This document shows positions 18,212-25,495 of a stretch of DNA of 47,959 nucleotides, piece after piece. The number at the start of each line of letters is the position of its first letter. Within the stretch, counting starts at the first letter, position 1. The stretch is from Neobacillus drentensis NBRC 102427 (GTDB taxonomy: Bacteria; Bacillota; Bacilli; Bacillales; Cytobacillaceae), in NCBI RefSeq assembly GCF_001591445.1, contig NZ_BCUX01000037.1, positions 1 through 47,959 of the forward strand. The letters run 5' to 3'. The position numbers and the translations under genes were made by a program. The notes under the pieces were generated by a model that was not told the DNA's origin, made no database searches, and was given only the letters and a program-made list of their open reading frames with translations.

Positions 18212-18918
18212 TGCTAAAGGTTAATGATATAAATGTATATTACGGAAATATCCAAGCATTAAAGGGAGTTTCCCTTGAGATCCATCAAGGGGAAATTGTC
18301 ACACTGATTGGCGCTAATGGCGCGGGGAAAAGTACGCTCTTACAAACGATTTCTGGATTACTAAAGCCGAAAAATGGTGAAGTTGTCTTTGATAATGAAC
18401 ATGTGGCTGGCAAGGTTCCTCAATTAATTGTTAAAAGAGGTATTTCGCAAGTACCGGAAGGACGCCGTGTCTTTTCAAATATGTCCGTTGAGGAAAATCT
18501 TGAATTAGGAGCCTACCTTCGTAAAGATAAAAAAGGCATTCAAGAAGATTTTGAAAAGGTCTACCAGCTCTTCCCACGTCTCTTGGAGCGCCGTAAGCAG
18601 CTATCTGGTACTCTTTCAGGCGGAGAGCAGCAAATGCTTGCCATGGGCCGGGCATTAATGGCTAGGCCGCGTCTATTACTGTTAGACGAGCCATCCATGG
18701 GTCTTGCTCCACTGTTAGTAAAAACAATCTTCAAGATTATTGAAGAAATCAATAAAACAGGCACAACGATTCTATTAGTTGAGCAAAATGCGAATATGGC
18801 GCTTTCAATTGCCGACCGTGCCTATGTTATTGAAACGGGCAAAATTGTTGCCTCAGGTACAGCTGAAGAACTAAATCAAAGCGACCAAATAAGAAATGCC
18901 TATCTTGGCGGGCACTAA
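18211..18918 (+). CDS. livF: Branched-chain amino acid ABC transporter ATPase LivF
   Basis: A 235-residue ATPase with Walker A GANGAGKST, the LivF-type VPEGRRVFSNMSVEENL, signature LSGGEQQMLAMGRAL, Walker B LLLLDEPSMGLAPLL and switch LLVEQNAN. It is the last gene of livJHMGF. GGAGAGGAGGTCTCCTA precedes the ATG, which overlaps the livG stop. A strong terminator follows. Confidence 0.94.
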   Translation: MLKVNDINVYYGNIQALKGVSLEIHQGEIVTLIGANGAGKSTLLQTISGLLKPKNGEVVFDNEHVAGKVPQLIVKRGISQVPEGRRVFSNMSVEENLELGAYLRKDKKGIQEDFEKVYQLFPRLLERRKQLSGTLSGGEQQMLAMGRALMARPRLLLLDEPSMGLAPLLVKTIFKIIEEINKTGTTILLVEQNANMALSIADRAYVIETGKIVASGTAEELNQSDQIRNAYLGGH

Positions 18919-18925
18919 TCCGCCT

Positions 18926-18965
18926 GAAAAAGGAGTTGAGGGGAATCCCCTCAACTCCTTTTATG
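18926..18965. terminator. Bidirectional terminator between livF and the radical SAM gene
   Basis: A perfect 16-bp stem: 18928-18943 pairs with 18947-18962 (CCCCTCAACTCCTTTT) around AAT. A-runs on the left and T-runs on the right allow it to end both convergent transcripts. Confidence 0.93.
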
Positions 18966-18966
18966 A

Positions 18967-20775
18967 TTAGATTTTCATTTTTCTCTGTTCAGGATCAAGC
19001 TGGAATTGCTGACGGCGCTGCGGTTGTAATAGATGTCTAATCTTGTTCGCATAATCTTCATAGAGCTGTTCGAGGCCGACTAATGTAAGTGAAAAGAAGT
19101 TAGCGTAATTTTTAGGTGCTTCCCACTTCAACTCGTTCTTTCCACAAATGCTATATTTATTTAACTCCTCAATCTCCTCACGAATTTTTGCTAATTCATC
19201 AGGCTGCTGCTCTTCAGGCAGGGAGAGAACATAATCAATTTTTTCAATATAATCAATTGATTTCTCGATTTTCCACTTAATTTCTAGATAGCCATCCTCA
19301 TCAATCAGACCGTATTTTAATTTGAAATCATTTAGTAGTTGAGCTGATTCATAGGTTGAGTTAACAATGTCATCACGGGTCATATCTTTTGTTTCATAGC
19401 TAAGCATATGCTTCCATGAAGGCTGGCAAATTGCCTTGCGATGATCTTCGAGAGTAAGGCAGAACTTTTTATAGCCGTGCAGTTCGGGATTTTCAAACGC
19501 AGGGCTTGCAGGATCAAGGAATGGTGCAAGCGGTGCAACAAAATAGAAAATCCGTTTGTCTTTATTGCAGGCAAGATGAATCTTTTCACAGAAATTGATG
19601 TTTTCTAAGGCACTGTTATAGGTCTGTCCGGGAATCCCAACCATAAAGAATAAATCAATTTTTTTACAGCCATGCTTTAGGGCAAAATTAAGTGTATCGA
19701 TGACTTTTGGGTTGGTACAATTAAATTTCCCGTTATAGCGTCTGATTTTTTCATCATGTGTTTCAAGCGTGAGTTCAATACTGTAATTTGGAACACTATC
19801 ATTCATTTGTTTAAAGAACTCTTCGTCTGCATACTGGAATAATTCAAAAACAATCTCATTTTTAAGATGAAGTTCCTTCAGCCGGCTAAAAAATTCCTTC
19901 ACGTAATCGCGTCCACCCTGGCGCAGGTCATGTAGAATAAAAATCGGTGCCCGGCTAAAGCGTGAAATGAATTTAATGTCCTCAATGAGTTTTTCAGGTG
20001 ACCTTAATGCAAGCGAGCTCCGGTTGCAGTTTTGATCATAGGCATCCTTGGAACCGCCGCAGATGAGACAATTTTGTGAGCAGCCTCGCGCTGTCAGTAA
20101 GGCCGTATTCGGATATTGAAGCCAGCCGTTGTACGGCAGCGGATCAAGAAAATTCCGATATTTAAAAACAGAGCGGATCGCATAGCGATAGCCAGGTACG
20201 TCAAGATCATCTAAATCCTTTGGAACATAGGTAAGCGGATTATAGCCAATGTCGCTCCCCTTCTTCCAAGTTAAATTGGGAATGTCAGCATAGTGGGTAT
20301 TCCCTTGTTCAATTTTATTCATCAAAAGAAGCATTAGCTTTTCGGTTGAATCGCCGCGCATGACAAAGTCAATGCATGGATATTCAATGAGCTCTTTATG
20401 ATAATAGGTGGATGATAGTCCGCCGAAAATAACGGGTGTATCGGGATGTAGTTTTTTGACGATTTTTGCTAATTCAATACTGCCGTGTGCATGTGGGAGC
20501 CAATGAAGATCGATCCCGAACGCCTTGGTGTTAATTTTCCTTAACTTCGCTTCGACATCAAATTTGTCACTCATCAGCATCCGATTGGCGATATTAATAA
20601 TTTTAACCCGAAGGCCGTACCTTTCTAGATATTCAGCAATACTGGTGATTCCAATCGGGTACATTTCAAACACAGGTGATGATGGAACCACATCACTAAT
20701 GGGGCCGGCTAGCAGGGAGCTTTTTCTAAAATCATAAACACTTGGTGCATGTAACAGGACTAAATCGTATTTCAT
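18967..20775 (-). CDS. B12-binding domain/radical SAM protein of unknown function
   Basis: A 602-residue protein. An N-terminal cobalamin-binding-like domain (about 1-180; LYPIG-type MYPIGITSIAEYLE, then TPVIFGGLSSTYYHKELIEY) is followed by a radical SAM core. The Fe-S triad ARGCSQNCLICGGS (C-x3-C-x2-C) lies at about 235-248. Downstream, YNGKFNCTNPKVIDTLNFAL and FFMVGIPGQT fit the AdoMet barrel. It should be an oxygen-sensitive AdoMet enzyme using cobalamin or derived from such enzymes. It resembles, from memory, the B12-binding/radical SAM family typified by Thermoplasma Ta0216, whose reaction is not known. The ATG at 20775 follows TTGAGGTGG; an in-frame GTG is at 20784. It is monocistronic with a perfect FNR-type box upstream. 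Confidence 0.85.
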   Translation of the reverse strand: MKYDLVLLHAPSVYDFRKSSLLAGPISDVVPSSPVFEMYPIGITSIAEYLERYGLRVKIINIANRMLMSDKFDVEAKLRKINTKAFGIDLHWLPHAHGSIELAKIVKKLHPDTPVIFGGLSSTYYHKELIEYPCIDFVMRGDSTEKLMLLLMNKIEQGNTHYADIPNLTWKKGSDIGYNPLTYVPKDLDDLDVPGYRYAIRSVFKYRNFLDPLPYNGWLQYPNTALLTARGCSQNCLICGGSKDAYDQNCNRSSLALRSPEKLIEDIKFISRFSRAPIFILHDLRQGGRDYVKEFFSRLKELHLKNEIVFELFQYADEEFFKQMNDSVPNYSIELTLETHDEKIRRYNGKFNCTNPKVIDTLNFALKHGCKKIDLFFMVGIPGQTYNSALENINFCEKIHLACNKDKRIFYFVAPLAPFLDPASPAFENPELHGYKKFCLTLEDHRKAICQPSWKHMLSYETKDMTRDDIVNSTYESAQLLNDFKLKYGLIDEDGYLEIKWKIEKSIDYIEKIDYVLSLPEEQQPDELAKIREEIEELNKYSICGKNELKWEAPKNYANFFSLTLVGLEQLYEDYANKIRHLLQPQRRQQFQLDPEQRKMKI

Positions 20776-20846
20776 AGACTCCACCTCAAGTAGATTAGTT
20801 TGGGGGTATTAGCTTTTTTTCTTTTGTATAGTTAAATGTGATTGTT

Positions 20847-20862
20847 TGTGAGGAATTTCACA
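20847..20862 (-). promoter_or_regulatory. FNR/CRP-type box upstream of the radical SAM gene
   Basis: TGTGA-GGAATT-TCACA is a perfect match to the Bacillus Fnr consensus TGTGA-N6-TCACA. Its centre is 79.5 bp before the proposed start. A TATACA hexamer (20830 to 20825 on the minus strand) lies about 24 bp from the centre, so spacing is tighter than in a classical class II site. Confidence 0.6.
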
Positions 20863-21012
20863 TAAGCAATTTAGTAATAGTGAAAATGAAAATAATTCTC
20901 TATTTTGGGAATGTAAGTAAATTATTATTGTTAGGTTAAGTGTACTATAATAATGGTTTAATAGAGTGACAAACGGGTGACAGATTTTGGGTGATTTTGT
21001 GTAATTTCTGCT

Positions 21013-21036
21013 GTTCCAGTATGCTGATACTGGAAC
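21013..21036. promoter_or_regulatory. Perfect inverted repeat in front of ybaK
   Basis: GTTCCAGTAT (21013-21022) and ATACTGGAAC (21027-21036) form a perfect 10+10 palindrome around GCTG, 33 bp before the start codon. It could be an operator or a 5-prime UTR hairpin. There is no T-run, so it is not a terminator. Confidence 0.5.
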
Positions 21037-21069
21037 GTAACTTTCAATGTCAGGGAGGGAATTTGGAAA

Positions 21070-21546
21070 GTGGCACAGGTTAAAACGAACGCAATGCGGA
21101 TTTTGGATGCAAAAAAAATTCACTATGAAATGCTTACATACGAGAATAAAGATGGGAAAATTGATGGAGTTTCTGTGGCGGAGAAAATCGGCAAGGACCC
21201 AAAGGAAGTCTATAAAACGCTGGTTGCACAGGGCGCAAGTAAGAATGTATTGGTCTTTGTGATTCCTGTTACTGAGGAATTGGATTTGAAAAAGGCAGCC
21301 AAAGCAGCAGGTGAAAAGAATATTGAAATGCTTCCGGTAAAGGATATTCAGAAATGGACGGGTTATATCCGCGGCGGCTGTTCGCCAATTGGCATGAAAA
21401 AGGATTATAAGACGTTTATTGATGAAAGCAGTAAGTTACTCGAATCCATTATTGTAAGCGGCGGAAAAATTGGAGTGCAAATGGTATTAGACCCTGTTCA
21501 ATTAACGGAGGTCACAAAAGCTGACATTGTCCCGATTATTAAGTAA
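21070..21546 (+). CDS. ybaK: Cys-tRNA(Pro)/Cys-tRNA(Cys) deacylase, YbaK/EbsC family
   Basis: A 158-residue trans-editing protein that hydrolyses Cys mischarged on tRNA(Pro). Family marks are KTNAMRILDAKKIHYE at the N-terminus, the conserved Lys in VYKTLVAQG, and YIRGGCSPIGMKK in the active-site loop. Length is normal for YbaK. The GTG start follows AGGGAGGGAATTTGGAAA. It is alone in its orientation, and a palindrome lies in its leader. The deacylase family is clear; the specific substrate is inferred from the close match to YbaK. Confidence 0.88.
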   Translation: MAQVKTNAMRILDAKKIHYEMLTYENKDGKIDGVSVAEKIGKDPKEVYKTLVAQGASKNVLVFVIPVTEELDLKKAAKAAGEKNIEMLPVKDIQKWTGYIRGGCSPIGMKKDYKTFIDESSKLLESIIVSGGKIGVQMVLDPVQLTEVTKADIVPIIK

Positions 21547-21624
21547 GTTTTTTTCCCTAGGCACTCACCTATGGGCGGCAATCGCATAAGATAGGGTGAA
21601 ATTAATATTGCGATTTGTCACTTT

Positions 21625-21683
21625 AAAAGCGGAAGCGCCTGTTTAGCGAAGTCCACTAGACGCATGGCGCTGGAGCTGGATAG
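21625..21683. repeat. Short dispersed Bacillus-type repeat (truncated)
   Basis: It begins AAAAGCGGAAGCGCC and ends GGCGCTGGAGCTGGAT, with partly complementary ends. Sequences of this type are common between Bacillaceae genes. Its left end resembles the reverse complement of 1-36. It lies directly before the ribosome binding site of the gene at 21703. Confidence 0.5.
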
Positions 21684-21702
21684 AAAAAGGGAGTGTTGAT
21701 AG

Positions 21703-22806
21703 GTGGCAGGGAAAATTAAAAATTACTTTGCAGGCGGTAATACAGCGAGAGGCTTTCATAATTTATATGATACTAATCTGCAAGGACTTGACCGATTATT
21801 TATTTTAAAAGGCGGCCCGGGAACAGGGAAGTCTTCATTAATGAAAAAAATTGGTAATGAATGGCTGGAAAAAGGATATGATATAGAATTTTTACATTGT
21901 TCTTCCGATAACAATTCTATTGATGGTGTGTTGATTCCAGCGTTAAGGGTGGGCATCGTTGATGGAACCGCTCCGCATGTGATTGAACCTATTGCACCCG
22001 GGGCAATCGACGAATATATTAACCTTGGGGAAGCCTGGGATGCCCGTGCACTGGCGATTCATAAAAACACGATCCTCAAGTTATCCAACCAAATTATTAA
22101 AACCTTTCATAAAGCCTATGATACTTATAAAGAAGCGCTGGATATTCACGATGATTGGGAAAAGATTTATATTAACAGCATGGACTTTAAGAAAGCCGAT
22201 CAATTAACCAACAAATTAATTGACAGCTTTTTTGGAAAAATGAAGCTCAGTAAAAAATCAGATATCCGCCACCGCTTTTTAGGGGCAGCCACACCAAAAG
22301 GAGCGGTCGATTTTGTCCCGAATCTAACGGAAGAGATTTCAAAACGCTACTTCATTAAAGGGCGCCCGGGCTCCGGGAAATCCACGATGCTGAAGAAGCT
22401 TGCGGCAGCGGCCGAAGTTAGAGGGGTCGATGCAGAAGTGTATCATTGCGGCTTTGACCCGAATAGTCTTGATATGGTTATTTTCAGGGAGCTGGGGATT
22501 GCTATCTTTGACAGTACCGCTCCGCATGAATATTTCCCGAGCAGAGATGGCGATGAAATCATTGATATGTACGAATTACTGATTGCTCCAGGAACCGATG
22601 AAATTTTTGAAGATATCATTAATAAAATCTCAACGAATTATAAAAATAAGATGGTTGAGGCCACCTCATATTTGGCGAAGGCAAAGGAACTGCATGATGA
22701 ATTAGAGGAAATCTATATCGCCGCCATGGACTTTTCAGTCGTTGAACGGATCCAAAGTAAGATTGCTGAGGAGATTAGGGAACTTGCAGCGAGTAAAGTA
22801 GAATAA
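21703..22806 (+). CDS. Double P-loop ATPase of the PRK06851 type, function unknown
   Basis: A 367-residue protein made of two homologous halves. Each has a Walker A (GGPGTGKSS at about residues 37-45; GRPGSGKST at about 221-229). Each is followed at matching distance by an HCxxDxNSxD motif (LHCSSDNNSID and YHCGFDPNSLD) and a D-x-TAPH motif (DGTAPHVIEP and DSTAPHEYFP). The conserved His-Cys and Pro-His motifs could hold a metal or substrate. The family is widespread in Firmicutes and uncharacterised as far as I know. The GTG start follows AAAAAGGGAG. No operon partners are evident. Confidence 0.75.
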   Translation: MAGKIKNYFAGGNTARGFHNLYDTNLQGLDRLFILKGGPGTGKSSLMKKIGNEWLEKGYDIEFLHCSSDNNSIDGVLIPALRVGIVDGTAPHVIEPIAPGAIDEYINLGEAWDARALAIHKNTILKLSNQIIKTFHKAYDTYKEALDIHDDWEKIYINSMDFKKADQLTNKLIDSFFGKMKLSKKSDIRHRFLGAATPKGAVDFVPNLTEEISKRYFIKGRPGSGKSTMLKKLAAAAEVRGVDAEVYHCGFDPNSLDMVIFRELGIAIFDSTAPHEYFPSRDGDEIIDMYELLIAPGTDEIFEDIINKISTNYKNKMVEATSYLAKAKELHDELEEIYIAAMDFSVVERIQSKIAEEIRELAASKVE

Positions 22807-22923
22807 CAAAACAAAACTTTTGCATATCATCAATCGCTGGGTATCGCTGGCGTGGATACCACTGGGAATATTACGGAATGGATTTAAACCGAATCCGTTC
22901 ATTTAGTTGTCAATAATAAGAAA

Positions 22924-22951
22924 GAGCTGTCCTAAATGGGGCAGTTTTTTC
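22924..22951 (+). terminator. Terminator downstream of the double P-loop ATPase
   Basis: CTGTCC (22927-22932) pairs with GGGCAG (22939-22944, one G-T wobble), followed by six T residues. Confidence 0.7.
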
Positions 22952-23030
22952 ATTTTAATGAAAAAAGTAGCTAATAAAGAATGCATTGGGGCAACATAAG
23001 ATTATACTTTGAAAAAAAGGAGCGCGAATA

Positions 23031-23264
23031 ATGGGAAAAGATACGAATTCAGCCAATGAAACGGTCGAAGCAAACATTAAGATTAACACTCAGCTTGAAG
23101 ATGGGAAGGTCCATGCATCTACAGAGAGAAGTTCTGAAGCAGAAAGTGCAAACCTCCAAATGCAGGATCAATTTAGAGGTGAGAATGAACAGCCTTCTGA
23201 AAATGTTTCGGGTGCATTTATTTATAACCCAGCAATAAAATTTAATCCTGAAAATAAAGACTAA
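23031..23264 (+). CDS. Small acidic hypothetical protein
   Basis: A 77-residue, highly hydrophilic protein rich in Glu, Asn and Ser, with no Cys, signal peptide or membrane segment. The C-terminal SGAFIYNPAIKFNPENKD is the only part with hydrophobic or aromatic residues. AAAAAAGGAGCGCGAATA before the ATG and a shared terminator with the convergent spore-protein gene make it credible as a gene. I recognise no family. Composition and position next to a gamma-type SASP suggest a sporulation or spore-related role, but this is inference. Confidence 0.65.
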   Translation: MGKDTNSANETVEANIKINTQLEDGKVHASTERSSEAESANLQMQDQFRGENEQPSENVSGAFIYNPAIKFNPENKD

Positions 23265-23300
23265 AAAATCGACTTTCAAATGAGAAAGTCGATTTTTTTA
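23264..23300. terminator. Bidirectional terminator between two small convergent genes
   Basis: AAAAATCGACTTTC (23264-23277) pairs with GAAAGTCGATTTTT (23284-23297). It has A-runs on one side and T-runs on the other. Confidence 0.9.
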
Positions 23301-23456
23301 TTAAGGGTTTGGATTAGTTTTACTACTCTGCCCCTTGTTGCGTTTATTGCCTTTACTGTTATCACCGCTGACAAACTCGGCGGCGAATTCAGACTCGGCA
23401 TTCCCGGCCTGCGGGGAGTTTTGATTCTTGCTGCCTTTATTGTATTTCTTCGTCAA
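23301..23456 (-). CDS. Gamma-type small acid-soluble spore protein
   Basis: A 51-residue protein, too short for most gene callers. It is rich in Asn, Gln, Lys, Ser and Gly with a single ESEFAAEFVSG segment (about residues 21-31). That segment matches the EF-xxEF-A-S core repeated in SspE-type gamma SASPs; here there is one repeat, where SspE of Bacillus subtilis has two or more. Such proteins are stored in the spore core and degraded at germination as an amino acid source. The TTG start follows AAGGAGGGATCCCTA at ideal spacing. A sigma-G-like promoter lies upstream. Confidence 0.78.
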   Translation of the reverse strand: MTKKYNKGSKNQNSPQAGNAESEFAAEFVSGDNSKGNKRNKGQSSKTNPNP

Positions 23457-23484
23457 TAGGGATCCCTCCTTGTCTACTAGTGGT

Positions 23485-23513
23485 TAGTTTGACACAGGAA
23501 AACTTGTTTATTC
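23485..23513 (-). promoter_or_regulatory. Sigma-G-like forespore promoter for the gamma SASP
   Basis: On the minus strand GAATA (-35, consensus GHATR) is followed after 17 bp by CAAACTA (-10, six of seven to CATNHTA). Position, about 30 bp before the start codon, and gene type both agree. Confidence 0.65.
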
Positions 23514-23596
23514 GGAAAAAATGAAGGATATATTGAAAAATAAGTGAATTACATTTGTATGAGTGGAGCAGAGCGTTTTTGAAAGGGTTGAATGGA

Positions 23597-24265
23597 ATGT
23601 CATCTAATATTGATCTGTTAACACATTTGTTTGAAGAAAACCGTAATGAAGCAAATGCCGGACCGATGAAGAAATATATGAAAGACCACTTTCCTTTCTT
23701 GGGGATTAAGAAACCACAGCGAAGTGAACTGGAAAAGCAATTTTTTCAAGAAACAGCCTTTTTAAAAGAGTCATTTAACCATGAATTCATTCGAGAGCTT
23801 TGGGCGAAGAAAGAACGGGAATATCAATACACGGCCTTGGTTTATATGGAAAAATCACTGAAAAAGCTTGAGAAAGCGGATTTACCCTTTATGGAAGAGC
23901 TGATCACAACGAAGTCATGGTGGGATACGGTCGATGCGATTGCACCCAAGCCGGTTGGGACAATTGCTGAGAAGTTCCCTGATGTGGTGTCAGGCACCAT
24001 CGATGGCTGGGCCATTAATGAAAATCTCTGGCTGCGCAGAGCGGCACTGCTTTTTCAATTAAAATATAAAGGGAAAACGAATGAAGAGCTGCTCTATCAC
24101 TACATAAGGCAAAATGCGGACAGCAAGGAATTTTTTATCCAAAAAGCGATTGGCTGGGTGCTGCGCGAATATTCAAAGACTAATCCCACTTCCGTGAAGT
24201 CGTTTATCGAAGGAACACGGTTGGCACCATTAAGTGTTCGAGAGGGAAGTAAGTATTTAGCTTGA
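23597..24265 (+). CDS. alkD: AlkD-type DNA alkylation repair glycosylase
   Basis: A 222-residue all-helical HEAT-like repeat DNA glycosylase that removes N3- and N7-alkylated purines. LITTKSWWDTVDAIAP carries the Trp and Asp of the active site, WLRRAALLFQLKYK the DNA-contacting Arg, and FFIQKAIGWVLREYSKTNP is the family signature; these match Bacillus cereus AlkD closely from memory. The ATG at 23597 has AAAGGG upstream. An in-frame TTG at 23555 would add 14 residues but lacks a good ribosome binding site. It stands alone in its transcription context. Confidence 0.88.
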   Translation: MSSNIDLLTHLFEENRNEANAGPMKKYMKDHFPFLGIKKPQRSELEKQFFQETAFLKESFNHEFIRELWAKKEREYQYTALVYMEKSLKKLEKADLPFMEELITTKSWWDTVDAIAPKPVGTIAEKFPDVVSGTIDGWAINENLWLRRAALLFQLKYKGKTNEELLYHYIRQNADSKEFFIQKAIGWVLREYSKTNPTSVKSFIEGTRLAPLSVREGSKYLA

Positions 24266-24336
24266 GCATCAGGGAGATAATGTTTTGGTAATCATGTTAG
24301 AATGGCAATAATGAAAATGGATTGAGGGTGGACAAC

Positions 24337-25191
24337 ATGATTAAATGTATCGCATCAGATATGGATGGAACATTATTGAATTCCAATCAATTAATCAGCG
24401 AGGAAAATAAGAAAGCAATCGTAAAGGCACAAGCGCAAGGAATTGAATTCGTTGTGGCAACCGGCAGGTCGTATCAGGAGGCAACTTATGTCTTAGCTCA
24501 GGCTGGCTTAACCTGCCCGGTTATTTGTGCGAATGGCGCGGAGGTTCGCTCTAAGGAAGGAGCAGTTCTTTCAGCAACACCCATCAGTAAACAAATGGCA
24601 AGAGAGGTAGCAGCGAGACTTGCGGAAAAGGATGTTTATTTCGAAGTTTACACCAATCAGGGGGCTTTCACGATCGATCCGGACAAGGCCGTGTCGATTC
24701 TCGTTGATATTGTTATGAGTGCTAACCCTGAAGTGAATCGTGAGGAGATTACTGAGGCAGCAGGGGCACGAATTCGTGAGGGGTTAATCCACTCGATTGA
24801 AGATTATGAACTGCTTTTTGCCGATGAAGACTATCAGATTTATAAATTACTGGCCTTCTCTTTTGATGCAGACAGGCTAGCGTCTGCAAACCGGTCACTA
24901 TCTGAACTAGAAGGACTTGTCGTGTCAACGTCAGGCCATGATAACTTGGAAATTACCAATGAGCAGGCTCAAAAGGGGATTGCACTGGAATCCTTTGTGA
25001 CGTTGAGAGGGATTGATTTAGCGGAAACAATGGCGATTGGTGATAATTATAATGATGTTTCGATGCTTGAAAAAGCCGGAAGAGCGGTTGCCATGGGGAA
25101 CGCTGATCATTATATTAAATCTCTTTGCGATGTCATTACCGACACTAATGAAGAAAGCGGCGTAGCGAAGGCTATTCATGAGGTTCTTTAA
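24337..25191 (+). CDS. Cof-type HAD-IIB family phosphatase
   Basis: A 284-residue HAD hydrolase. Motif I is SDMDGTLLNSN with the nucleophile Asp, motif II is the ATGRSY region, and motif IV is AIGDNYNDVSMLEKAG. A C2-type cap of about 110 residues lies between. These enzymes dephosphorylate sugar phosphates, flavin precursors or nucleotides, and the substrate cannot be assigned here. The ATG at 24337 follows GAGGGTGGACAAC. No terminator follows immediately, so the transcript probably runs through the 21-bp repeat array to the terminator at 25393. Confidence 0.88.
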   Translation: MIKCIASDMDGTLLNSNQLISEENKKAIVKAQAQGIEFVVATGRSYQEATYVLAQAGLTCPVICANGAEVRSKEGAVLSATPISKQMAREVAARLAEKDVYFEVYTNQGAFTIDPDKAVSILVDIVMSANPEVNREEITEAAGARIREGLIHSIEDYELLFADEDYQIYKLLAFSFDADRLASANRSLSELEGLVVSTSGHDNLEITNEQAQKGIALESFVTLRGIDLAETMAIGDNYNDVSMLEKAGRAVAMGNADHYIKSLCDVITDTNEESGVAKAIHEVL

Positions 25192-25244
25192 GGAACTGTA
25201 GCAAGTATCGCGTGCTATGACAAGATTTGTGATTGAAAACTGTG

Positions 25245-25366
25245 ATTCGCCAATAGAATCTTGAAATTCGCCAATAGAATTCAAAAATTCGCCAATAGAA
25301 CCTCGAAATTCGCTGATAGAATCCAAAAATTCGCTGATAGATCCTCCTAATTCGCTCGTTGAAGGA
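25245..25366. repeat. Six tandem copies of a 21-bp repeat
   Basis: Units start at 25245, 25266, 25287, 25308, 25329 and 25350, exactly 21 bp apart. Each begins ATTCGC, usually continues CAATAGAA or TGATAGAA, and ends in a variable 7-bp linker; the last copy is degenerate. The period is a multiple of three and the minus frame stays open as SIGEF-like heptads, but no convincing start or ribosome binding site supports translation. Confidence 0.9.
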
Positions 25367-25392
25367 AGATCATTACAATTAGTAAAAAATTT

Positions 25393-25421
25393 AAAGAGAT
25401 TGGAGCTTCCAATCTCTTTTT
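25393..25421. terminator. Terminator after the repeat array, probably bidirectional
   Basis: AAAGAGATTGGA (25393-25404) pairs with TCCAATCTCTTT (25408-25419), followed by T residues. On the minus strand an A/T-rich run follows, so it may also end the nos operon transcript. Confidence 0.88.
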
Positions 25422-25495
25422 GGTGTGCAAATCATAATATTAATTACAATAAGACTAAGATTTTGCCGGTGATTTTATGTTTTTGTCCTGTTTTC

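Noticed and set aside
25018..25326. A 102-codon minus-strand frame with heptad SIGEF repeats
   Set aside because: It results from the 21-bp repeat plus the antisense of the HAD gene; there is no good start or ribosome binding site.
25245..25366. CRISPR array
   Set aside because: The 21-bp period with 7-bp variable linkers is too short for repeat-spacer units and no cas genes are present.
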